Assembly: GCF_000003815.2 (NCBI RefSeq) | Contig: NC_049981.1 | Location: 16,726,885 to 16,790,884, forward strand | DNA length: 64,000 nucleotides | DNA from: Branchiostoma floridae | Taxonomy: Eukaryota; Chordata; Leptocardii; Amphioxiformes; Branchiostomatidae | Direction of reading: 5' to 3' | Shown: piece after piece, positions 35,401-47,400 of the stretch | How the letters are laid out: each line of letters begins with the position of its first letter | Numbering within the stretch: the stretch's first letter is position 1 | Notes under the pieces: model-generated | What the model was told of the DNA's origin: nothing | Seen by the model: only the letters and a program-made list of their open reading frames with translations | The model's database searches: none | Made by a program: the position numbers and the translations under genes

Positions 35401-38400
35401 CAATCTGCCTGCCAACACTTTCCTAAGAACACATAAAAATAACAATTTTCAAAAGGTTTCAATACTGACTGAATGTAAAATATAATGCTATGGATAAGGT
35501 AGAGTGAATACATTAAGTGGGTGATCCAGTTTAACTCACTGAAGAGCTATTCTTCTACTGGTTGTACAGTGAACAGTTGACCTGTCCTTATTGTCTTAAA
35601 TGCAACCATTTCTGTGGCCAGTAGCATGCATGGCTGTTGAGTGACAACAGCCAATATTCAAACTTCCGATGCTTGATCCAGAGGAAGTTCACTTAAAACA
35701 CTGGACAACATAATGTACACACAACAAAGGTTGGAGATCTTAGAAACCAACCTGGTTCTTTGATATCCAGTCCACTTCAGCTGATTTAACAGCAGTTTGG
35801 ATGGCCTGAGCTCTCTCTGTAGCAGACTGGGTGGACCAAGCATCTTTCTCTGTAGCCAGGAGTCGATGAAACTCCTCCTCCTTATCATTAGACATAAGAG
35901 GTGTGGGGGTTAATAAATGATGGATGAGTTAAGGACAGAGTGAAATGAAGGACTGTGAATGAAACTGCACATGGCAGCACCTTTTGTTTGTATAGTATTT
36001 TTCTTTTTTAAGGCGTGCACAGCCAAGAGACTACTTCTGGGCACTGAACTTAGTTGGTGGGAGATAAACATGCAGGGATAAACAAGTCCACTAGCCCTAT
36101 AGTCCCGGGCAAGTGAAAATGCCAATCGGGCAAGTGCATGTCCTTCCCCACTTGCCCAATCGGACAAGTTAGCTTTTCTCCATTGAGTGAGATTTTGATG
36201 TACTTGCTACTTTTCAAAATCATGACATCAAGCATTGATTAACACAGAAAATAGAGCCAATAACAAAAATTCCATTGAAGGCCATGAATGTACATAGAAA
36301 AATATCATTTAGATTTCGGGCAAGTGAAAAGTTGGTTCGGGCAAGTAAATTTTTTAAGTACTTGCCCGATAGGACAAGTCAATTTTAGAAAACTTGTCCA
36401 ACCCTGAACATGTATATACCAGGAGATGGCAGTGAACATTACATCTGAAAGCTTGTGAGTGTATTCAAGAGGAAAACATGTCAGAAAGAGAATTGTGTAA
36501 TTTTTTAGTCCATGGAAGCTTTCTTACCCTGTTCTCAGCTGCCTCTTTGTCCCACTCTGCCTTAGCCCTGACCAGCGCCTCCCTGATGGCTGCCTCCTGC
36601 TGCACCTGCCACTGCTGTTTGGCTAGAATGTCCAAACAAAGAAACTTTAATACTCCAAATGTTGAATAATGGAGACAGGTGTTGAATGGCACCAAGACTG
36701 AATGCATTGACAGTGAGAGGAAAAATATTTCTTCTAGCACAATGCAGCCACATACTCTCAAACCAAATCTTTGGCCGTGAGGCATCATCAAAAGCAATAA
36801 TAAGTCACCTAATGCACATGGGGTTTTCACTCATCCTTTGCAATGTGTGAGGTAAAAGTGAAGTCAATGATGTGTCAAAGAATCCTAGATCGCATAGAAC
36901 AGCATTCATTAACAAGACAGTGTCATTTAAGTATATAATATGCTGTTAAACATTGAGTGGATTGAGTATCAGAATATCCTACATTCATTAGTAATTGAAC
37001 ATTACCACCAATAAGACTCAGTGTCTGAGACCTATGTGATTTTACCTTGTTGTAACCTTTCATCAAAGTCTCCCTCAGACTCGACCTCGTGCCGTGCCAG
37101 CCACTCCTGCTCTGCTGCCTTCACAGCAGCTTCGATGGCTGCCCTCCTCGCCTGGCTCTGTTCCTCTACCCACTCAACCTTCGCCATGGCAACCTGCAGG
37201 GAAAAAATCCAGTTTCTTATTACATCCAGGAAATAAGATACACAATCCAAATTAGAAGTTACTCAAACAACAGCAGAGATTCTGTAAACAGCCAGTCACA
37301 AATGGTCAGACGTTTAGTCGCTGACAGTCAGATGTTATAGTCGCTGACAGTCAGATGTTATAGTCGCTGACAGTCAGATGTTATAGTCGCTGACAGTCAG
37401 ATGTTATAGTCGCTGACAGTCAGATGTTATAGTCGCTGACAGTCAGATGTTATAGTCGCTGACAGTCAGATGTTATAGTCGCTGACAGTCAGATGTTATA
37501 GACAGAGTCCACTATCCTTTGTCTGTGAGTCAAGGAAGATAGCGGATTCTATCTGAAATGTCTGACCGTTTACAACCCTATCCATGTGCTTGAGTGACTG
37601 TTTTATTGTGCAGTTTCCTACTATCTTCATACTGACTTCTAAGCGACAGGTCTTTCCTTGACCAACAATTCCCCCTTAAATGCAACAAATTTTCTTTCTA
37701 CCTTTGTTTCTATTTCTCTTCTTGTCTCCTCTTCTTGCTCCCTGGACCACTTCTCCCTGACAGTTGCCATGGCAACCTTATGACTGTCCTCAAGGTCAAT
37801 CTTAAGACTCTCCAGGGCATCCCACTTTTCCCTCACACATTCCTTCTGAACCTGCAGACAGAAAATGTGTTTATGTGTTTGTTATTCTGTCTCTCTGATT
37901 ACCCTAAAAGTTAAACCAACCTGTGCAAGTTTTGTTCCATCTTTTACATAATGTTCTACATTGACCAATTGTATTACACTTGAAAACACAGGGAAAAATG
38001 CAGGGAATACTGACAATCAAAATTCTTCATAAGCCCATAATCTCCAAGCATATTGCTTTCTAACTACCCAACTTTACTCTGACAGTTGCAGTGACTGGCT
38101 GTCATTAGTAGCTGGGCAGTCAGAAATTGTCACAACCTTCCCCCTATCATTTGTAAGGGAGGTAATAATTCTATGCTTTTCTAGGTTTTCCAATACATTT
38201 CTAGGTCCATCAATACTTTTCTAGGTCTTTTCACAACTTTCTAGGTCTGAAAACATCATTTTGGAAAGCATGTACAAATTGTTTTCTCCTCAACTTTAAC
38301 CAAAACTGACCTGTGCAAGTTTCTGTTCCATCTCCTTCATATGTTCCTCTCTCAGTCTGTCTGTCAGTGAGTCCTTCTCTCCACACACCTGGATGTAGTC

Positions 38401-41400
38401 CTCCTTCACTCCATCAAGCTGCTTTAAGGCTTGGTCAAGCTCAGACCTTAAACATTAAAGGTATTGTGAGCTCTAGCGATAATTGCTATCTCGATTCATA
38501 GAAATGACCACTGTCTTTTCATTGGAATCTGCTGAAGGCAGACGACTGTAAATTGAAAAACATTTCATTTTTGTGTTGGAACAAATACATTGTACTAGCT
38601 GTTTACTGGAAAAAGACAGAAGTTGTATTCCACATTCTTCATTTAGAAGTAAATCAATTGAATACGCTTACTGGATGTCTGTGACCCTTTTCTCAAATGC
38701 CTGCAGATCAGTGTTCCTCTGCTCAGCATACTGCTGTTCTAGCTCCTCCCTCAGCTTGTGGCTGGAGTCTTCATGTAGCTGGAGACAGGCTTGCTGGGCT
38801 CTGATGGAATGAAAAATTATACAATCTTATACGATTGAACTTTTATGTCAAAATCACATACAGGTTCTAATCATTCCAATCATTAATCATAGCAGTAAGC
38901 ATTTGAAAAAAAAAACCTCAAGGTCCCTAACAATGGACAAATTCCAATGTCTTCTTATCATAACGGATTCTCACTCCCAACCATCATGGTCCAGAGGCAG
39001 GGTTGCTAACCTCTGTACTACACACACTACAGTGTAGAAATGACATGACTTACTTCTCTACAGCCTGAGTCTTGTCCTGGTCAAACTCAGTCACCATCTG
39101 TGCCATGTCCCTTTTCAGCTGCTGGTTCAGCTCATTCAGCTGTTCCTCACTCGAAGAAACCTCCTCCAGACGTAACTTCACATCCTGACGGAGATCACAA
39201 ATGTTACAGACACTTACATTCCCGAAAAAAGCACAAAAACTACAACACAAAATACACGTGTGGCACTGCGTGGCCTATAGGCTCTGAATGTGAAAGAGAT
39301 GATGTTATCTGGGAAAAGGCAACTTCCTCACTGTATCTATGGTGAAAGCAAGAACCATGCTTTGGCTATGGACATCCTTTCAAACGGGACGTACTGAAAG
39401 AATGCACATATGTTACAGCTGACACTTAAATTCTGGTGGATAATCTGGCTTCAGCTATGGATGTCCTTACAGATGATTCAACGTTGTTTGTTTCAGAGTA
39501 CAAGATTCTGAACTAAGCCTAAAACTAAAAGTATAAACAAACTTTATGGTAAAATAAAATATATCCTGTCCCTTTGGACAGGAATATACATTCAGACAGT
39601 TGTAAATAAATCTGTATGGTATGTTTCTGACCTCATACTCTAAGTCTAAGGTGTTGTACTGGTGTCGCAGGCCATCCAGCTCCTTCTGTAGTCTGTCCAA
39701 TCCTGCTGATGACCCGCCTGGTACAGACAGCTCCAGGTCACGCTCCAGACTCTTTATTTTCATCTGTCAGAGAAAATATGAAAGATATATTAAATCACTT
39801 TTTAATTTGCAGAGAATTAAGTTTAAGGAGAAGGCATTGGCATTCATTTTGTTTATTTATAGAGTTTGCAATGAGTTTAAATAACATAGTTAAGACATTC
39901 AGGGTGTGAGGGCTCAGTGTAAGAAAATTAAGTATAAAACCACAGTGAATATTTACAGGTTGATGGCAAAGAAAAGAAGATGTTACACCTAGCTCTACTG
40001 TTCATGTAAAAACATGTTATACTATGTTCATCCATACATCATTCAAGAATGACATCTTCAATATTCTTTGGATAAATTTGACATTCAAACAAACCAAAGA
40101 ATGGTTCAGAATCTCATTCAGCACCAAAATGATTCCAACCTTAGACTTACCTTAAGAAGTGACGACCTTAGAGACTGAATTTCAATAGTTTTTAACAACA
40201 GCTCAGCTTCATTTTCCGGTATGCTCTCATCTATGTCTATCTCATCCAACATTCTGCACTGGTCTTTTCGAAGTTCAATCTGACTCCTACCATGAAAATA
40301 TAGCAGTTCTCCTTTGCTTCCCCTTTTAAAAATTTTGCCTTTTTTTAAGTTTGTCAAACTGCTTGAGTAACTCAGAAGAGCTGTCCTGAGCAAAATATAC
40401 TCTACACAATTTGATTTAGAAAACCAAAAACTCCTTTTGAGGACTAAAGTAGGTAGATCTTGAGACTAGTAAAATTAATCAAGGCAAGAAGAGCATAAAA
40501 GTTATTTCAGAGGGACTGAACATTGAATAAACCACTGGACGGTTTTAGGGCGTTATTTAGCTTATTCAACACTGCCTACTGAATTACAGGTTTACAAAAC
40601 ACACCTTCTCTTGTTCAATGACATGGTTACACATTACAAGTTTGAACTGTCTTTAAAAGTGTTTCACAACTGGATAACAACAAACAGTTGCTTGTCATGG
40701 CTCCCTTAAGCCTGATTACACAAAACAAAACTGTCTAGACAAAGAATCCGACAACTGGCACACACGGGGCATAGATAAAGTATCTCTTAATTGTTTGTAA
40801 AGTCTTTAGACTGAACTTTGTAGGGGGTCATTTCCTGAGATTAGGCTGACATGAATAGCTGTAGGAATACCTGTGTTGCTAAATTCATGAACTGGGTTTA
40901 CTCAGGTTCAGTTTGGGAGAGCAGAAAGAGAATGTGAAAAGATTTAACTAATTTTACTCCCTACAGTCAGTGAAAGGTCCAAAGTGTCCAAAGTGTCCAA
41001 AGTGTCCAAAGTGTCCAAAGTGTCCTGCTGATGACATTTACCAAAGGGGTACAGTATATGATTTTTCCTAACAGTTATTTTTTTTCAAATAAGACCTTAC
41101 CTGCAGTTCACTGCCCCTTCTCTCAAATGACTGCCCAAATGAATCACATGTTTGCTGTATACATTTAAAGGAAGATTTGAGTTGCTGATTTTTTGTTCAA
41201 TCATCATCTCACCTCTAGGTCATTGCCCTTTCTCTCGGAGGTCTCCGCTCGAGCCTTCCAGGTCTCAAGGTCAGCCTTCATGGCGCGGAGGTCGCCCTGC
41301 AGCCTGGTCACCTGACCTCGCTTGGAGCGGTTGGTGCTGAGGGAACGCTCCAACTCTGCCTTCAGACCAACCACAACCTCCTCTGGGCTTAGGTTCTCAC

Positions 41401-44400
41401 AAACATTGGGTCTGGAGAAAAACAAACTTTTTAATTAACATGGTGGTACAAAGAAGTGTGTGCTCAAATGGCAAACTATGAAATAAGTTTTAGTATCTAA
41501 AGAGAGGACCAATTTTGGAAAAAAAAAAAGCAAAGTTATGGTAACATTGATCATTATTTTCATTTGGTACACTAACAAACAACTATAAAAAAAATACACG
41601 TTTGTTGAAGTTTGTCCTAAAGACAAAAACAAGTACTAGTATATCTGTGTATGTAACTCTATGGCAAAGCGCATAATACTACGTATTAGTATTACTAAAC
41701 TATATAAAGTATGTTTTTCTGTTTCACCTACAATGTAGTCCAAATAGAGGGTATGAATTACTTTATGTAGCTGAAAAGACACTATGGTATTATATTTCTG
41801 AAGCTATCAGCAATACAAAGGATCTGGCCTTTCTGTCTCATTTGCCTACATCTTCTATCTCAAAATCTGCACCTGTGAATCTTCGGAGTTTTCCAGTCCA
41901 GGTCCTTCTTGATGCCCAGTTGAACGTAAGAGTCAGAGTGGGAGTCATTAGGAGGGGTGGCAAAGACTCCAAACTGGGCAGCATTCTCATACATCTGCAG
42001 CTGCTCTTTCAGCTCTGTTAGCTCATCCTGTAACACATCGCAACATTCAGTTAGGTTGTGTTCACATCCTCCTCATACCTCAGCACATAGGTATGCCCAT
42101 CTTTCTGTTTCTGTAACACCTGCGCTACACAGTTATACAGCTTTAGCAGCTGTCTGCTGACAAATGTCACTGAAGTGGTTGTTAAGGCTAGTCTAAACCT
42201 ATGTCTATTCCTGACAGTCGCTATGTGCGGTAGCACACAGTAGACTCTCTCGCAAGTAGCAGTAAGTGCCATTTTTAAATACATTTTTGCTGGCCATCAT
42301 TATTGATGTTATTTAAGGGACAAAACATCAATAGCATATAAGCAAAATCTATTTTCAAAATTGTTACTTCCTACACACGAATCAACAATAGTTACCTGTA
42401 GAGCCTGGTACATTCCCTCACTCAGCGCCTTGCTGGTATTGGCCTGCTGAAGCTGGATCTTCAACTGGCCAATTTCCTGAACTGTTCCTAAAAAAACAAA
42501 CATCAATGACGCAATTAAATGATATATATAAGAAACATGAATAGCTTTGAGCTGATTTTAAGACTATCTTGTTGATTCTGTAAGTACCTTTGATATATCT
42601 TGGTCCACCTACTTGGATAGCCTTTCAGCACCACACAATGACCTACAACAAATGTGACCAAAACCATATCCAGTTGCTTGAGTAACTACTTCTTAGCGTA
42701 TCTTATTACCTGGATGTCTAACCTACATCGACGTGACTAAAGCAATGCTATACCACCATACATAGTTTCAGCACATTGGTTAATACTTGAACAGTCTTCT
42801 TTGGTACACAGCCTTCCTTTATTCTTCAGCAAACCTGTCTGTTGTTTTCATTAGTTGACAAGACAATGTTCTATATCATACCTGTTTGTAGTAGCTCTCT
42901 GCACTGTTTCTGACTGTCCTCCAGACTACGAGTCAGTCGGTTGATGACATCTGCCCTCTCAAACTGAGCCTCCTCAGATGCCATTCTGGTCTCCTGGATT
43001 TCTCTCTGCAGTTTCTCCACGTGCTCTCTCTAAACAAATCATAAACAACATTGACTTTATTTGTTATCCTTTATTTCTAAACATTAACACGATACAACAA
43101 GTGTCATTTTGGTCATGTACAATTTGCATGTGCATGTATGTATAATTCCAGTCTTTACAGTCACAGGCATTGCAAATTCCTCTTAGGAAACCCAGATTAT
43201 TTTCCTTCATTCCACTCACTATGCTGCTTCTGCCAATAGACTACAAAGCAGTACTTTCAAAAACAAGACTCCTTAAAACAGTACCTTGCCATTGTAGTGA
43301 TAATCATATTGACACATGACAGGATTGAAGTCTTTGTTTTTTGGAGAAAACGTTGTTTCACAAAAGGAGCAAGGGAGAGCAAAAGGAGAACAAACCTATT
43401 GAGAAGTGCAATCTTGCATGAATAAGGAAAGTATAAGATTGTTAAAAGATTCTGTAACTGTGACTTGCCTCTTGTTCCAAAGCTGCAGCTGTCTCGTCCA
43501 CTTTTTCCTTCAACTGTAGCACCTCCTGCTCGTAGCGCTGCTGTATTGTGGCGACCACGGCTTGGTGTTGGTCGCGTGCACGGCTCAGCGACTCCGACTG
43601 TCCTAGGTCCATCAGTTGCTGGTTCAAACTCTCGATGTTTGACTCAGCTGACTGAAGCTTCTTCAGCAACTACAAATAAAACAGACAAGAATTAGTGAAT
43701 TTATGAGAACCACTATTTTCATGTTTTGTCTGGAAATCTGAATAATTTCTATCAAGGAAATTGCTTTGTCAACAACTCATAATAAGAATACTGTAAATGC
43801 AGAAATGTTCGCGTTGAATTAATGTTCGCGGTTTTCGCGGCGACCGCTTCACTGCGAACTTAAATCCATCGCGAACATTTTTCTATTAAGGTATTAGACT
43901 GCAGTCGATGGTGTTACAAAATCAAAACCACCGCAAAAAGTCATTTTTCCCGCTACCGCGAAATTAAATCCCTGCAAACTTAAATGCATTTACAGTATAC
44001 TTATGCGGTCAAAAATCCAACATTCTTGTAGAAAGCATGAATGATACAGATCTTCTCTACAGAATGCAAAGTTAAAGGTTCTTTACCCAGCCTCTCAACT
44101 CTTGAAGTATCATGATATATTTTCTTTGTCTGATTTATAATGACATGATTGTGCAAATATGTCGAGATTACTATACTTTATCCGGCTTTAGATTTACTGT
44201 TTCTACCTCTGGGGTCCTGGGGGCCATTAATCCATTTCATTTTACGAAAATCTTACAATATAGGGGCTCTAACTAAAAAAAAAAAAAAAAAACAGCCTGA
44301 CCTCCCCCTTGCCTGTCTCCGCTGCCTGTGCCCATGTTTCTGCAGCAGACACCCTCCCCTGTAGGGTCTGTAGTTCATCCTTAGTTTCCTGTAGGAGCTG

Positions 44401-47400
44401 CTGACACTGCTGTAAGCTGGCCTGCATACCGTCCTTCTCACCTGCAGTATGGAAGGCAGAAGAATAAGCAACGATCAGCTTTTGTCTTTCTTTATTGAGG
44501 TCAGTGTCATGGCATTGGTGTGCCATATGCTATCTGCCCCCAAAGTTGTACCATTGGAAGAGGTACACAATTTTTGTTTGCAGTATATCATGCATTATGA
44601 AGATCCATGAAAAGCTTCTCAAGTTCTGCACAATCATATACATCTAAAAACTAAATAGTTCAACTGAAAACATCAACTTGAACTTCTTGATGAAGGTTGA
44701 ATTGCCTAACTACAGCTAAAAGCAAGTTAAAGTACCAAGAAATCCAAGGCATGTTTTGCCACCAAGTTGATGACTGAGCATCCTGCATACACTAGACATA
44801 CAAACAGCTATCAACCATCATTCTCTACTCAAATGGCTAAAAGCAACTGTTACAGTACAAAGAAATCCAGACCACCTTTAGCCAGAGCGAGTTGATGACT
44901 GAGCACTCTCTTCTCGCGAGCAGAGTCCTCCCGCAGCATGTCCAGCTGCTGAGTCAGCTCCTCCAGCTTCCTGCCTCTGGCCTTGTACAGGATCTGCAGC
45001 TGTGCCAGCTGTCTGCCATCTCCTGCACCTGACAGGGAAGACATTGGTAGTAAACTTATACAGTTATACTTGTAAAGGCCAAGACTGCAGACCATTCTCG
45101 AAAATAAGTCTGTAAAACGTTGCAGTTTTTAACTTTTCATTGAACTTTTAATTGTTTTTCAATTGGATCCTATCGGTCCTCTGAATTGTTGTCTTAGGCT
45201 TTACATGTAGCTGTATTTAGACTTACATGTATAAGCCTTAGGGTGTTTTTTTAATATAATAGTCTAGATTATAGAACACTATTCCTACTTTATTAGAAAC
45301 ATATCACACAGGATCTTATAACAAATCCAAGGAAGTTACTAGTATTTCTGTAGTGTTAAAAATGTTTCACACACAAGTGTGTAATAGGTTATATTGGTAA
45401 GAGTCAGAGCAAAGTTACAAAGAAATATTCCACCATCTGTAAAAGAGAATAATTGTTATAGACTGTCTTTACTAGCATGCAGATCAAATCAAGAAATTAT
45501 GCTGTCAAGGAGGAGGGAACAGCAAAAAATCTTCATGCCTCTGCAGAATCTTTGCCACCAATGTTAGACATATAAGTGTTATCCTCAATTACCTTCAGAG
45601 AACAGCTTTGGTGAGCCTAAGGTAAACAATAGAGTAAAATATCTTAAGTTGAACAATCATGTCACCTGCTTCATCAAACAAAGTCGAAGATAAGCTAAAA
45701 TCCAAGCTTAAAATGATTACTAGTATTAATTATCATACTTTTCAGTGACAGATTGTTACATGATTGTGTAATCTACTGACCAGAATCCAGGAATTCTTTC
45801 TGCATCCTGTCAAACTTGTCCTCCTGAACATCCACTCCGTTCTTTGGTGTCACATCATTCCCATCATGCTCCTCTCCCTGGTCATGAACTTTGCTGTACA
45901 CGACCTTGTAGTCTTCTAAGGAATGGGACTATGTTGGTGGGGGAAAAGTACAGTTAGAGACCCAGAGATTTCGAAATAAATCAAATGTCCAGCCTTTTTG
46001 AAACTGTAGGGTCAATGTCATCCCTTGCCTTCCACTGTCCTTTACTTCCCCTGCTTAAGTCAGGTACCCATTTTGCAAATGGGTGGAGTGAGGAAAGTCC
46101 CGTTAAGTGTGATTTATACTAAAATTTATAGGACATGATGCTTAGCCAACAATACCAGGAATTAAAAACTGTTAACCACTGTCAGAAATAAACTAGTCTC
46201 TTCTACAGAAAAAAAAAGGTTCAAAACACCACAAAGCTATCACTGAAGATTGTTGCACATGATTTACTGACACTCACTCAGTATCCAGTTTATCAGTTGC
46301 CATCAAGTCAACATTATTGTGCAAGCATGTCTAACCCTCACAAAATGGGGAACAACAGATCGTAAACTGGATAGTGAGTGTGAGTGTATGATGAGTGAAC
46401 AGAGGTAGGACCACTTACATCTTTCATCTGTCCTCCTGGGGACACCTCTCTCACTCCTTCTGGAGGGTACTTCTCCTGCCTGTAGGGGTAGCCGTAATCA
46501 GCATTCTCATAGCCCCCATGGTAGCCATTGAACTCCTGCGGGGCTGGCTGCCCGTCCCCGTTGTTGCCATGGTAATAGCCGTGACCGTAGTTCTGCTGTA
46601 AGTGGTACTGATCATTACCATGGTAGTGGCCATTTACGCTGCTGCAGTCGTCCGAGTTAGTGGCACCGTCGATTTCACCACGCTGCTGGTAATCAAAGGC
46701 TCCATGCTCATCCTGAAACATAACAGAAGATAGTAAGTAATATGAAAATCTCATGATCAGTGGAAGATTAAATCAATTAGAATCAACTGTACGTACATTA
46801 AGTTCATTGGACTGAATTGAGATCTTCACTTTGCCTTCACTGAACTTTACAACACTGCATAAACTTACAGCATGGCCGTACTGTCCTGGCTGTCCCTCAT
46901 ACTGCCCTTCCCAACCTGCCACTTGTGGGTAGCCGTTACCATGGGAACCATGTTCTATGTACTGTTGGGACGGGTAGCCTCCATTGCTATGGTAACTGTA
47001 CTGGTCGGGATGCTGGTACTGTCCTCCATTCATTCCAGTCTGTGACACAAAACACATAAGGTGAAAAATGTTAATTAAAAGTATTATGCAAGGATCATGA
47101 ATATCTCATTTGCAGTTATAAATGCTTCAAAGTGTCCAACAACTACCCTTGCAGTTCCAAAGAAAGTTGGCAGGGACCCCAACTTATATTACCGTACTTC
47201 TTCCTGAGTGCAACGGCTATATACTGTTAGTGCTTAAAATAAACCATGTATTAATAGCATGTGCAAAACATGCAATTACTAGGTTCAGACTAGGTCACTA
47301 TAGCTAGAACATAATTCACAACATTCAAGTTTTTATGATATTACATCTCATTGTTGCCATCTTATCCTCACCTGATAGTCCTGGATGCCCCCAGGGGTCT

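Noticed and set aside
37315-37498. Regular short repeats considered as a CRISPR-like array
   Set aside because: Direct tandem units without spacers, in an intron of a eukaryotic gene.
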